Shown one piece after another: positions 25,369-33,636 of a DNA stretch of 64,000 nucleotides. Each line of letters opens with the position of its first letter. Positions within the stretch are counted from its first letter, which is position 1. The DNA comes from Streptomyces sp. Edi4 (lineage in GTDB: Bacteria > Actinomycetota > Actinomycetes > Streptomycetales > Streptomycetaceae), in assembly GCF_040253615.1 (NCBI RefSeq), contig NZ_JBEJGY010000004.1, positions 496,001 through 560,000 of the forward strand. Reading direction: 5' to 3'. The translations under genes and the position numbers were made by a program. Below the pieces are notes generated by a model, which worked only from the letters and a program-made list of their open reading frames with translations, ran no database searches and was not told the DNA's origin.

Positions 25369-25456
25369 GCGCGTGCCGCGCGGGCCGCGTGCGGCTGAGG
25401 AGCGCCGCGTCGAAAAGAGGTGGTGGGGCGCGCCGCCCGTCGAGGAGGATCGCGCC

Positions 25457-26044
25457 ATGACCGTCTTCCTTCGGACCGAACGGCTCGCACTGCGCCCGTT
25501 CACCGCCGCCGACGCCGACCACCTCTTCGCCCTGGACAACGATCCCGAGGTGATGCGGTTCATCAACGGGGGCCGGCCCACCACCCTGGAAGCGATCCGG
25601 ACGCGGACGCTGCCCCGGCTGCTGCACGACCACCCCTGCTGGGAGAACCGGGGCTTCTGGGCTGCCGAGGAGCGGGCCACCGGGGCTTTCCTCGGCTGGT
25701 TCGAGTTCCGCCCTCTCGACGACGACGACCCGGCCACCGTCGAGCTGGGCTACCGGCTCAACAGGGCTTCCTGGGGCAGGGGTTACGCCACCGAGGGCTC
25801 CCGGGCCCTGATCGACAAAGGGTTCGCCGAGCTCGGGGTGGAGTCGGTCACCGCGAACACCATGTCGGTGAACGCCGGGTCCCGGCGCGTGATGGAGAAG
25901 TCGGGTCTGCTGTTCCTGCGGAGTTTCACGGGCGACTGGCCCGAGGCGATCCCGGGGTCTGAGCACGGTGAAGTCGAGTACCGGCTCACCAGGGCCGATT
26001 GGCAGCGGCGGCGCCCGGGTGACGTCGAGTGGGCATCCGAATAG
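25457..26044 (+). CDS. GNAT-family N-acetyltransferase (RimJ/RimL-like)
   Basis: A 195-residue GNAT of the RimJ/RimL type: RTERLALRPFTAADADHLF at the N-terminus, the acetyl-CoA-binding region around NRASWGRGYATEGSRALI (about 101-118), and NAGSRRVMEKSGL (about 140) in motif B. It probably acetylates an amine of a protein, peptide or small molecule. It lies between a sigma factor and the AfsA-like gene on the same strand, with GGAGGA upstream of ATG 25457. The substrate is unknown. Confidence 0.85.
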   Translation: MTVFLRTERLALRPFTAADADHLFALDNDPEVMRFINGGRPTTLEAIRTRTLPRLLHDHPCWENRGFWAAEERATGAFLGWFEFRPLDDDDPATVELGYRLNRASWGRGYATEGSRALIDKGFAELGVESVTANTMSVNAGSRRVMEKSGLLFLRSFTGDWPEAIPGSEHGEVEYRLTRADWQRRRPGDVEWASE

Positions 26045-26119
26045 GGTTGCCGCAGGCGGGAGTTGCGGCGCCCTGCGCCGCTCTTCAGGCGGTCGGATTC
26101 CGGCCCGGGACTGGAAGTT

Positions 26120-26135
26120 AAACCGGGCGGTATGT
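26120..26135. promoter_or_regulatory. ARE-like half-sites upstream of the AfsA-type gene
   Basis: AAACCG (26120-26125) and CGGTATGT (26128-26135) are the two half-sites known from gamma-butyrolactone receptor operators (autoregulatory elements), here only two bases apart instead of six. They lie about 75 bases before the start codon. Likely repression by one of the adjacent receptors. Confidence 0.55.
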
Positions 26136-26207
26136 ACCTTCGAGACTGCTGGAGGCGCAGGGCGCACATCCGTCGCGCCTCGCCGAAAGCGGACTCTGGG
26201 GGGCGTC

Positions 26208-27212
26208 ATGTCAACAAGTGCGTTCCGGCCGCAGGCGCCGGTGGGCCCCACGTCGAGAACCGACGACGCGGGCCCGCCCGGCCACTCCCTGTCCCGTCGC
26301 CCACCGCTCACCGCGACGGTCCCCAAGGAATTCGTGCACCGCGCCCAGATGGCCGACGTCCTGCTCACCGGCTGGCGGCGCCTCGACGACACCCGAATCG
26401 CCGTCAGCGCCCAACTCCCGCGAGAACACCGCTTCTACGCGCCCGTCGACGGAACCCACTACGACCCCTTACTGCTCGCCGAGGCCGTCCGTCAGGTCGG
26501 CGCCCTCGTGGCCCACGCGGGATTCGAGGTGCCGCTGGGCCAGCAGTTCGTGATGAACGACCTGACGGTGTCCGTGCTGCCCGGGCACCTGCGGCTCGGT
26601 GACACTCCGGCGCGGCTCGACATCGACGTGACCTGCCGCGAAGTGCAGTGGCGCGGGGGCGTGTTCACCGGGACGCGCTACGACGTCGAGATCCGCGACG
26701 GCGCGGGGCCCGTCGCCGCCGGGGGTGCCCAGTACACGTGCGTGGCCCCGAAGGTGTACCGGCGGCTGCGGGGCGAGCGACTGCTGGCCGGCGCGGGGAC
26801 CGCGCTCCACCTGACCGCCCCCGTCTCGCCGCAGAGTGTGGGCCGCATGTCACCCGTCGACGTGGTCCTCTCCCCCACCGCGCGGGCCGGACAGTGGCTG
26901 TTGCGCGTGGACACCCGCCATCCGGCCCTCTTCGACCACCCGGTCGACCATGTGCCGGGCATGGTCCTGCTCGAGGCCGCCCGCCAGGCCGCGACCACAC
27001 TGCTGCACGCCGCGGAGCCGCAGCGCACGGCCCTGCTGCCGTCGCGTATCGCGAGTGAGTTCCTGCGCTACACCGAACTGGACAGCCCCTGCCTCATCGA
27101 GGCCTGCCCGGTCTCCGGCGGCCCGGGCGAGGACGTGGTGGTGGTGACGGGCTCGCAGGACGGCGCGCAGGTCTTCCGCTGCGTGATCACGGTGCCGGCC
27201 ATCCGTCCGTGA
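26208..27212 (+). CDS. AfsA/ScbA-type gamma-butyrolactone biosynthesis protein
   Basis: A 334-residue protein with two AfsA repeats. The first starts near FVHRAQMADVLLTGW, the second near LFDHPVDHVPGMVLLEAARQA, each with the conserved glutamate in a LLxEAxRQ context (LLLAEAVRQ, LLEAARQ). AfsA joins a beta-keto acyl chain from acyl-ACP to dihydroxyacetone phosphate, the key step in making A-factor-like signals. ATG 26208 is chosen by analogy of the N-terminus. No butenolide reductase is adjacent. Two ScbR-like receptors follow downstream, completing a signalling unit. Confidence 0.88.
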   Translation: MSTSAFRPQAPVGPTSRTDDAGPPGHSLSRRPPLTATVPKEFVHRAQMADVLLTGWRRLDDTRIAVSAQLPREHRFYAPVDGTHYDPLLLAEAVRQVGALVAHAGFEVPLGQQFVMNDLTVSVLPGHLRLGDTPARLDIDVTCREVQWRGGVFTGTRYDVEIRDGAGPVAAGGAQYTCVAPKVYRRLRGERLLAGAGTALHLTAPVSPQSVGRMSPVDVVLSPTARAGQWLLRVDTRHPALFDHPVDHVPGMVLLEAARQAATTLLHAAEPQRTALLPSRIASEFLRYTELDSPCLIEACPVSGGPGEDVVVVTGSQDGAQVFRCVITVPAIRP

Positions 27213-27394
27213 CGTGGTCAGGCCAAGGGGCGGGCCCGCAAGTTCGCCGTCGTCTCCCCCCGCATCGTCTCCGTAGCGCGTCGGCACCTCGGTGCAGACC
27301 CCGGCGCGAACAGCGTACGCAAACGGGATACAGTGTGCGCCAAGGGGGCTCCCCCAAGGGAAGTTCTCTTCCGAGGAGACGAGGAGTGGGCCGG

Positions 27395-28144
27395 ATGCCC
27401 AGCGATGAGCAGCAGGTGATTCCGTCGGTGTGGACCCGTCCGCGCGGGCGGCGCGAGCAGCCGGCGCTGAGTCGGAAGCACATCGTCGCGGAGGCCGTGC
27501 GCCTGCTGGACGCCGAGGGGATCGAGGCGCTGAGCATGCGCAAGCTCGGCACCCGGCTCGACGCGGGAGCCACCTCGCTCTACCGGCACGTGGCCAGCAA
27601 GGACGAGCTCATCGAGCTGGTCGTGGACGAGGTGTACGGCGAACTCGACGAGCCGGACGGCGAGTTCGGCCCGCACTGGCGGGACGCCACCACACGGCGC
27701 GCCCACGGCGTGCGGGCGATGATCCTCCAGCATCCCTGGATCGCCTCGGTGCTGGGCGAGGTCGGAGTCGCCTACCTCGGGCCCAACTTGATGCGCCTGA
27801 CGGACCGCATGATCGCGACCTTCCAGACCGCCGGGTTCCCGCTGGCCGAGTCCGACCACGCGGTGCGCGCGCTCTTCGCTTACGTCACGGGGACGGCGAT
27901 CAGCGAGGCGGCCTGGCTGACCATGCTCGCGCGCAGCGGGCAGACCGAGCAGGAGTGGACGGAGCGGCTGTGGCCGGCGGCCGAAGAGGCCGCACAGGCA
28001 TATCCCCGGCTGCGGGAAGGCTATGCCGAGCAGCGGGGCAAGGATCCGAAGGCCATCCGGGACCAGAACTTCGCGTACGGACTCGACCGCTTTCTGGATG
28101 GCCTCGAAGTCAGGCTCGGCCGCGTGGGCCCGGACTCCGTGTGA
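27395..28144 (+). CDS. TetR-family regulator with TetR_C domain
   Basis: A ~249-residue regulator. LSRKHIVAEAVRLLDAEGIEALSMRKLGTRL, summarised here, leads into the HTH GATSLYRHVASKDEL; the C-terminal half (MILQHPWIASVLGEVG, ALFAYVTGTAISEAAW) matches the TetR/AcrR C-terminal domain of the class that senses antibiotics. GTG 27386 (GAGGAG seven bases upstream) is an equally plausible start. It lies between the gamma-butyrolactone synthase and receptor genes on the same strand, so it may belong to the same regulatory island, though its domain type differs from the receptors. Confidence 0.85.
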   Translation: MPSDEQQVIPSVWTRPRGRREQPALSRKHIVAEAVRLLDAEGIEALSMRKLGTRLDAGATSLYRHVASKDELIELVVDEVYGELDEPDGEFGPHWRDATTRRAHGVRAMILQHPWIASVLGEVGVAYLGPNLMRLTDRMIATFQTAGFPLAESDHAVRALFAYVTGTAISEAAWLTMLARSGQTEQEWTERLWPAAEEAAQAYPRLREGYAEQRGKDPKAIRDQNFAYGLDRFLDGLEVRLGRVGPDSV

Positions 28145-28216
28145 CCGGCGTACACCGCGCGTCGCACGCGGGAGCGCGCTGCCGCTGTCCTGAACCGATC
28201 GCCGCAGCCCCATAGA

Positions 28217-28234
28217 AAACCGCACGATCGGTTT
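28217..28234. promoter_or_regulatory. ARE-like palindrome upstream of the first butyrolactone receptor gene
   Basis: AAACCG-N6-CGGTTT, a perfect palindrome with the half-site spacing of known autoregulatory elements. It lies about 145 bases before the receptor start codon and suggests autoregulation. Confidence 0.65.
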
Positions 28235-28378
28235 GGTAGTGTCCTGGTGCCGTCGGGGAGCGGAGCCCAGCTCGCGTCCACGGCCTCGGCACCGGGGCGC
28301 GGAGCGCGCCCGGACGGAAGCGGCGACGGCCCACCTTTCAGTGGAGAGGTCCGTCCCGCCCAGCGAGAGAGCGTCTTG

Positions 28379-29005
28379 ATGGCCATGCAGCAACGGGCGG
28401 TGCGCACGCGCGAGGCGCTGATAGAGGCAGCCGCCGAGCAGTTCGACCGGGACGGGTTCGAGACGACGTCGCTGGCCACGGTCAGCGCCCGCGCGGGGGT
28501 GAGCAACGGGGCCCTGCACTTCCACTTCGCGAGCAAGGCGGCCCTGGCCGGCGCGGTCCGCGAGACGGCCGCCGGGCGGCTGCGGACGATCACCGAAGGC
28601 GCCCCCGCGCGCGACGGGGCGCTCCAGCTCCTGATAGACGCCAGCCACGCGCTGGTTGGAGGGCTGCACCAGGACGTCGTGCTGCGGGCCGGCTTCGACC
28701 TCGACGACGGCCCGGAACTCCCGGGCCGGGAGCAGAACTTGCACCGCACCTGGCAGGACTGGGTGGAGGAGGCGTTCACGCTCGCGCGCGGCGAAGGGGC
28801 GCTGGCCCCGGATGTCTCCCCGCAGGACGCGGCGCTCACGGTGATGGCGGCGGTCACCGGGTTCGAGGCGCTGGGCGGCCAGGACACGCAGTGGCTTGCG
28901 CGAGCCAAGGTGACCGGCTTCTGGGCGCTGCTGCTGCCCCGGCTCGCGCGGGAGCCCGCGCTCAGCCGACTGGTGGCGTCGGGCACCGCGTCCGAGGCGC
29001 GCTGA
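28379..29005 (+). CDS. ScbR/ArpA-like gamma-butyrolactone receptor (TetR family)
   Basis: A 208-residue TetR repressor of the A-factor-receptor subfamily. The N-terminal MAMQQRAVRTREALIEAAAE and HTH LATVSARAGVSNGALHFHFA are very characteristic. The ligand domain keeps the tryptophans TWQDW (125, 128). It should bind ARE sites as a dimer and release DNA when a gamma-butyrolactone binds. An ARE-like palindrome lies upstream. ATG 28379 or 28385 are both possible. It is convergent with a second, related receptor, and the two may form a true receptor/pseudo-receptor pair. Confidence 0.87.
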   Translation: MAMQQRAVRTREALIEAAAEQFDRDGFETTSLATVSARAGVSNGALHFHFASKAALAGAVRETAAGRLRTITEGAPARDGALQLLIDASHALVGGLHQDVVLRAGFDLDDGPELPGREQNLHRTWQDWVEEAFTLARGEGALAPDVSPQDAALTVMAAVTGFEALGGQDTQWLARAKVTGFWALLLPRLAREPALSRLVASGTASEAR

Positions 29006-29034
29006 CCGACGCCGTAGCCGTCCACCCCTCAACC

Positions 29035-29053
29035 CCCGCCCCATTGGGGCGGG
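29035..29053. terminator. Bidirectional hairpin between the two receptor genes
   Basis: CCCGCCCC and GGGGCGGG with an ATT loop, in the 63-bp gap between the convergent receptor genes. A GC-only 8-bp stem, probably ending transcription from both sides. Confidence 0.7.
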
Positions 29054-29068
29054 TTCGGGGCTCTCGGC

Positions 29069-29677
29069 TCAGCCCGCGATCGCGAAGAGGCCCGGCTCGA
29101 AGGCGGGCGCGGCCAGACTGGGCATGACCAGACGCCAGAATCTGGCAAGCGAGTCCGGGGACGCGGACCACGCGTCCTTGCGGGCGAGCAGGCCCAGACC
29201 GGTCGTGGTCGCCGCGATGGTGGAGACCGCGGCCGCCAGATCCACCTCGTCGGCGAGCAGGCCCTCCGCACGCGCCTCGGTGAGCAACTGCCGTACGCAT
29301 TCCTGCCACTCCTGCCGCAGATCCCGGTGCCGGGGGCGCCCCGGCTCACCGCCCAGCCGGAGCCCGGCCCGCGCGACGACATCGCGGTGCAGCTGGCCGG
29401 CCAGGGCGTACGAGATGCCGGTGAGCCTTTGGAGAGCGTTCATTGCCGGGCGCTGGGCGACCCGGGCTGCGCGGTGCAGGCTCGTGGCGGCCGCTCGTTC
29501 CACGGCGTCGGCCAGCGCCGCCTTGTTCTCGAAGTGGAAATGGAGCGCCCCAAGGCTTGCTCCCGCGTCCTTGCTGATGGTGGCGAGCCTGGCGCGTACG
29601 TATCCGTGCCGTTCGAAGGACTCGGCGGCGGAGCACATCAGCGCCTGGCGGGTGCGCACGGCACGTTCCTGTCTCAT
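29069..29677 (-). CDS. Second ScbR-like gamma-butyrolactone receptor homologue
   Basis: A 202-residue paralogue of the convergent receptor: MRQERAVRTRQALMCSAAE, HTH LATISKDAGASLGALHFHFE. The N-terminal halves are very similar, the ligand domains less so; the second tryptophan of the TWQDW segment is replaced (EWQEC, Cys127). This is the kind of change seen between true receptors and pseudo-receptors that respond to antibiotics instead. An ARE-like palindrome lies just upstream. Which of the two is the true receptor cannot be told from sequence alone. Confidence 0.87.
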   Translation of the reverse strand: MRQERAVRTRQALMCSAAESFERHGYVRARLATISKDAGASLGALHFHFENKAALADAVERAAATSLHRAARVAQRPAMNALQRLTGISYALAGQLHRDVVARAGLRLGGEPGRPRHRDLRQEWQECVRQLLTEARAEGLLADEVDLAAAVSTIAATTTGLGLLARKDAWSASPDSLARFWRLVMPSLAAPAFEPGLFAIAG

Positions 29678-29715
29678 ACCGGGGCTCCTCGGGGCTGGAC
29701 TGCGATGAAATTATC

Positions 29716-29733
29716 AAACCAGCTTCGCGGTTT
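29716..29733. promoter_or_regulatory. ARE-like palindrome upstream of the second receptor gene
   Basis: AAACCA-N6-CGGTTT, the same architecture as the palindrome before the first receptor gene with one mismatch. It lies about 40 bases before the receptor's start, in an AT-rich promoter-like patch. Confidence 0.6.
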
Positions 29734-29814
29734 TTCAACCAGGAGTCTCGCGGGGCTTCTCGCGCCACCTCGGCCGGATCTTGACGGTGATGGCCGGATT
29801 TACGCGGACCGGTG

Positions 29815-30306
29815 TCACAGACTGGTGAGTACCTGCGGGGAGAGGACCTTGATCATGGTGTTGGTCCAGCGCATCTGACGCAGGGTCTCGGGATGGCACG
29901 ACGAGACGAGATCGAGGAGAGCGGCGTCCCTTGTGGCCTGGGCCGCCTGGCCGAGCATCTCCCAGTGCAGCGAGTTCTCGGAGGCGGCCAGATGCAGTTC
30001 GCGCAGGTCCCGCAGGAGGAGCAGCCCCGGCTCCGGGCGGCGGCCCAGGGCGTCCGCCGCCTTCTTCCTGAGCGTCGCGAGGACGCCGGAGGTGCCGGCG
30101 TCGTGCGGCTCGTCCAGGTCGAGGTCGTGGTCGCGGGCCACGTCCGCGAGCCGGGCGACGTGTTCGCGGGACCAGGCGGCGAGGTCGAGGGCGACATGGT
30201 GGACCTCGTGCTCGGTGCGATGGCGTTCGGCCACCGTCACCAGCTCGTCGGCCAGGTCGCTTTCCCCGTGGTGTGTGCTGCGCAGAACCAGCTGGACGCC
30301 CTTCAC
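29815..30306 (-). CDS. Small helical protein coupled to the molybdopterin oxidoreductase
   Basis: A 163-residue, mostly helical protein starting with GTG in a GTGA overlap with the stop of the molybdopterin oxidoreductase, so it is translated with it. Several histidines and acidic residues lie in the first half (STHHGESD, TEHEVHHVALDLAAWSREHV, DHDLDLDEPHD). The second half contains LRDLRELHLAASENSLHWEMLGQAAQ, seen here in part. I do not recognise the family. The pattern recalls ferritin-like or hemerythrin-like helical bundles, but no complete motif is present. It may be a maturation factor or electron-transfer partner of the enzyme. Confidence 0.7.
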   Translation of the reverse strand: MKGVQLVLRSTHHGESDLADELVTVAERHRTEHEVHHVALDLAAWSREHVARLADVARDHDLDLDEPHDAGTSGVLATLRKKAADALGRRPEPGLLLLRDLRELHLAASENSLHWEMLGQAAQATRDAALLDLVSSCHPETLRQMRWTNTMIKVLSPQVLTSL

Positions 30307-32783
30307 GCGCCGCTCCCTTCACGCTTGTCGCCGTACGCCTGGGAGGCGTACGCGGTCGGCCCGCCCACGGTGGCGGTGCCGCTCCCGGCCCGCGCGGGCG
30401 CGGACGCGGCCGTCGTGGGCGCGGAGTTGTCCGCCTCCTCCCCGCGCGCCACGAGCCGCAGCGCGGCCGCCGCGGTCTTGAACAGGGGCTGCTTGGAGAC
30501 CGGGTCCCAGTCGGTGACCGTCGTCTCGTTGGCGGCGCGCCCCGGCGTTCCCTCCCGTGGGCCGTGACCCGCCGGGGTGTCCCAGTAGCCGTAGTGGAAG
30601 GGCACGAACAGCAGGCCGGGCCGGATGTCGGTGACCCTCAGGCGGGCCCGCAGCGAGCCGCGCGGGGTGACCACCTCCATCAAGTCTCCCTCGCGCCAGC
30701 CGAGTTTGTCCGTGTCCTCGGCCGATGCCTCCACCCAGACGTCCGGAGCGGCGGCGTTGAGCTGGGGGGCGCGGCCGGTCTTCGTACGGGTGTGGAAGTG
30801 GTAGATGGTCCGCCCGGTGGTGAGCTGGAAGGGGTAGGCCTCGCTCGGTTCCTCGTGCGGTGGCAGATAGCCGGCCGCCTTCAACAGGGCCTTGCCGTCC
30901 GGGTTGAGCGAGCGGTATTCGACGACGGTGGTGGACGCGCCGGTCACCAGGTCCTTGCCGTAGGACTCGCACGTGTCGGGGTGGGCCCAGCTGATCCCGT
31001 CGGTGTACAGCCGGCCGGTGCCCTCGGGGAACTCCTCGTTGCAGGGCCACTGGATGCCGCTGCCGCGGCGCAGCCCCGCATAGGTGATACCGGTGTAGTC
31101 GCACGGCCGGCCCGCGCTGCACCGCTTCCACGCCTCGAAGGCGGACTCGGGGTCGTGCCAGGTGACGAGGGGGGCGCCGTCCTTGTCCTTGAAACCCATG
31201 CGGGAGGCGTAGTCGAGGAAGATGTCCAGGTCGGGCCTCGCCTCGCCGGGTGGTTCGACGGCCTTGTCGCAGATGTGGACGGTCCGGTCGGCGTTGGTGA
31301 ACGTGCCGGTCTTCTCGCCCCAGGTGGCGGCGGGCAGCACCACGTCGGCGAGCTGGGCGGTCTCGGTCAGGAAGAGGTCCTGGACCACCACGAACAGGCG
31401 GTCCTGGGCCAGGATCGAGCGGATGCGGGCGAGTTCGGGCAGGGAGACGGCGGGGTTGGTGCCGCTGATCCACAGCATGCGGATCGAGCCCTGCTCGGCG
31501 TAGCGGAACATCTGCATGGCGTGGGTCGGCGGGCCGTAGTGCGGGATCGTTTCCGGCGTCACGTTCCAGACCTTCGCCAGGTCGGCGACATGCTGGTCGT
31601 TCTCCCAGTTGCGAAAGCCGGGCAGGTCTCCGTTGGCGCCGCATTCGCGGGTGTTCTGGGCGGTGGGCTGCCCGTTCATCTGGAGCACTCCGGCGCCCGG
31701 GCGGCCGAGCATCCCCCGGATCAGATGCAGGTTGTTGATCTGTACGGCGGCGGCCGTGGCCTGGTGGGACTGGTAGACGCCCTGGAGCACCGTGGACAGC
31801 AGCCGCTCGGCGGAGCCGAGGATGTCCGCGGCCTCCCGGATGGCGCCGGCCGGCACGTCACAGATCCCGGCCGCCCACTCCGGCGTGCAGTCCGCCACAC
31901 GCTTCTTGAGCTCGTCGAAGCCCACGGTGTGGGCGGCGATGTACTCCTGGTCGATGCGGCCGGTCCGGATGATCTCGTGCAGCAGGGCGTTGAGCAGCGC
32001 CACATTGGTCCCGCCGCGCGGCGCGAGGTGCACGGTGGCAAGGCGGGCCGCCGGGGTGGGCCTCGGGTCCACACACACCAGCCTGGGCGGATCGTCGCCG
32101 CTCAGCCGGTCCAGGACCCGCATCCACTGCACGGGCTGGGTCTCGGGGAGATTGTGCCCGAACAGGGCGATGACGTCCGCGTGGTCGATGTCGTCGAAAC
32201 TGCCCGGCTGCCCGTCGCAGCCGAAGGACTCCTTCAGCGCTTCGGCCGCGGTCGAGGTGCACATACGGGTGTTGCCGTCGAGGTGGTTGGTGCCGATGCC
32301 GCCACGGGCGAGCACGGCGAGTGTGTAGTACTCCTCGAGGAAGAGCTGACCGCTGGTGTAGAAGCCGATCGAGCCCGGCCCGCGCTCGTCCAGCAGGTCC
32401 TGGGACCGCGCGGCCACCCTGCTCATCGCGGTCTCCCAGTCACAGGGGACCAGGCGGCCGCCTTCGCGGATCAAGGGGCGGGTGAGCCGGTCCTCTGAGC
32501 TGTTGGCCTGCCATCCGAACAGGTCCTTGGGTCCGAGGCGGCCGTGGTTGACCCGGTCCGACGCGAGGCCGCGTACGCCGACCATGCGGTCGTCCTTGAC
32601 CGCGATGTCCATGGCGTCGCCGTCGGAGTGCAGGATCGACGCGGCCCGTACCCACCGCTGCACCTCGTCCGGTGCGATCCCGTCGGCCAGATAGGTGTCG
32701 ACACGCTCCGGCCACTTTCCGTGCCGTCCATAGGGCGTGCGGCTGCCCCAGGGCTCCGCGATCCGGTCCACCGATGTATCCAC
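30303..32783 (-). CDS. Molybdopterin oxidoreductase lacking the N-terminal Fe-S cysteines
   Basis: An 826-residue member of the bis-MGD family (nitrate reductase/formate dehydrogenase-like). It has the Mo-binding domains, with NTRMCTST placing a cysteine where NapA/NasA use Cys to bind Mo, the central AQNTRECGANGDLPG region, and the C-terminal molydopterin-binding beta domain. At the place where family members carry four clustered cysteines for a [4Fe-4S] cluster, the sequence reads ASILHSDGDAMDIAV, with none. GTG 32783 has GGAGG six bases upstream. It probably acts in the cytosol, as no Tat signal is seen. Its electron path and substrate are unknown. Confidence 0.85.
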   Translation of the reverse strand: MDTSVDRIAEPWGSRTPYGRHGKWPERVDTYLADGIAPDEVQRWVRAASILHSDGDAMDIAVKDDRMVGVRGLASDRVNHGRLGPKDLFGWQANSSEDRLTRPLIREGGRLVPCDWETAMSRVAARSQDLLDERGPGSIGFYTSGQLFLEEYYTLAVLARGGIGTNHLDGNTRMCTSTAAEALKESFGCDGQPGSFDDIDHADVIALFGHNLPETQPVQWMRVLDRLSGDDPPRLVCVDPRPTPAARLATVHLAPRGGTNVALLNALLHEIIRTGRIDQEYIAAHTVGFDELKKRVADCTPEWAAGICDVPAGAIREAADILGSAERLLSTVLQGVYQSHQATAAAVQINNLHLIRGMLGRPGAGVLQMNGQPTAQNTRECGANGDLPGFRNWENDQHVADLAKVWNVTPETIPHYGPPTHAMQMFRYAEQGSIRMLWISGTNPAVSLPELARIRSILAQDRLFVVVQDLFLTETAQLADVVLPAATWGEKTGTFTNADRTVHICDKAVEPPGEARPDLDIFLDYASRMGFKDKDGAPLVTWHDPESAFEAWKRCSAGRPCDYTGITYAGLRRGSGIQWPCNEEFPEGTGRLYTDGISWAHPDTCESYGKDLVTGASTTVVEYRSLNPDGKALLKAAGYLPPHEEPSEAYPFQLTTGRTIYHFHTRTKTGRAPQLNAAAPDVWVEASAEDTDKLGWREGDLMEVVTPRGSLRARLRVTDIRPGLLFVPFHYGYWDTPAGHGPREGTPGRAANETTVTDWDPVSKQPLFKTAAAALRLVARGEEADNSAPTTAASAPARAGSGTATVGGPTAYASQAYGDKREGSGA

Positions 32784-32922
32784 GACATGCCTCCAGGTCA
32801 CCTGGCCGGCACCGGTGCGGCGGCACCCGGTGCGGCGATCGTCCATGGGTACCCGGCCGCGCCGGGCGGTAACGCCGGCACCCGTGGCATCACCCGCCGG
32901 TGTGCGGGCCCGGGCGCCGGGG

Positions 32923-33285
32923 TCAGGCCGAGGGGCCGCCGCTGCCGAACGCTCCGCTCTGCCCCTCGTTGGCCGGCGGCGACTGATCCTTCGCCGTGCG
33001 GGTGCCCTGGTTGCCGAACCCGGGCATGTCGTGCGGGGTGAGGCGGTCGCCGTCACGCGGGACCTCGGCGGGTTCACGGCGTTCGCTCACCTCACCCACC
33101 GGGCCGGAGGCCGGCAGCCGTGGCTGCTCCTCGGGGCGCGGAGGAGTGGTCCGGCGGGCCTGGCGCCGCCGTCCCCACCACACGGCGCCGATCAACGCGG
33201 CCACCAGCACCACACCGACAGCGAGCGGGACCGCGCCGATCACCAGTCCGTGATTGAGGGCCAGTTGCATGCTGAGACACATCAT
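32923..33285 (-). CDS. DUF6479-family small membrane protein
   Basis: A 120-residue protein with one transmembrane helix (VPLAVGVVLVAALIGAVWWG), a basic stop-transfer GRRRQARR, and a Pro/Glu-rich tail containing RPEEQPRLPASGPVGEVSER and a Gly/Ser-rich end (GAFGSGGPSA). This pattern matches DUF6479, frequent in Streptomyces. ATG codons at 33285, 33282 and 33270 are all possible. Function unknown. It lies divergently to the RsbW-like kinase gene, across a spacer with a 10-bp tandem repeat. Confidence 0.78.
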   Translation of the reverse strand: MMCLSMQLALNHGLVIGAVPLAVGVVLVAALIGAVWWGRRRQARRTTPPRPEEQPRLPASGPVGEVSERREPAEVPRDGDRLTPHDMPGFGNQGTRTAKDQSPPANEGQSGAFGSGGPSA

Positions 33286-33636
33286 GTGCTGCGGGTACCC
33301 CGGGAGTCCCCGCGAAACAGCCGGACACGGGCCGTGGCGGCCGACCCTTCGGCGTCGTGCGGCGTCGTGCGGCGTCGTGCGGCGTCGTGCGGCGCCATGG
33401 AACCTGGGACCCCGGGCCCACACGCCCGTGCCGTCACAGGGCTCACAGAGTTTCCCCCGCCCGGTCCCACTAGAGCGGCGACTACGGGGCACATTCCCTA
33501 TAGGCCTCCCCTCCCCACCCGGCGCGGACCTCCGTCCGCGCCCACCGCAGGCATACATCATGTGTTCCGTATCCGAGCCGAAGCCCTGAGGAGGCCGGCG
33601 GCGCGGGATGCGGAAGGAGAAGCAACGGAGAGCGCG
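33286..33636. other. 351-bp divergent spacer between DUF6479 and the RsbW-like gene
   Basis: Contains a perfect 10-bp tandem repeat (33351-33390) and a more AT-rich patch near 33480-33510 and 33545-33570, which may hold promoters. No gene with support from codon use was seen in it. Confidence 0.5.
33351..33390. repeat. 10-bp tandem repeat, four perfect copies
   Basis: GGCGTCGTGC is repeated four times head to tail, with a degenerate fifth copy starting GGCG. It sits upstream of the DUF6479 gene and is not coding in any supported frame. Likely a slippage-prone locus. Confidence 0.85.

Noticed and set aside
23236..25737. Very long open frame on the minus strand across the 2-MIB methyltransferase and sigma factor genes
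   Set aside because: It lies antisense to well-supported genes with recognisable motifs and shows no domain of its own; long spurious frames are expected in such GC-rich coding DNA.
30273..32498. Long plus-strand open frame across the molybdopterin oxidoreductase
   Set aside because: Antisense to a complete enzyme gene with family motifs; the plus-strand translation is Gly/Val/Gln-rich with no domain pattern.
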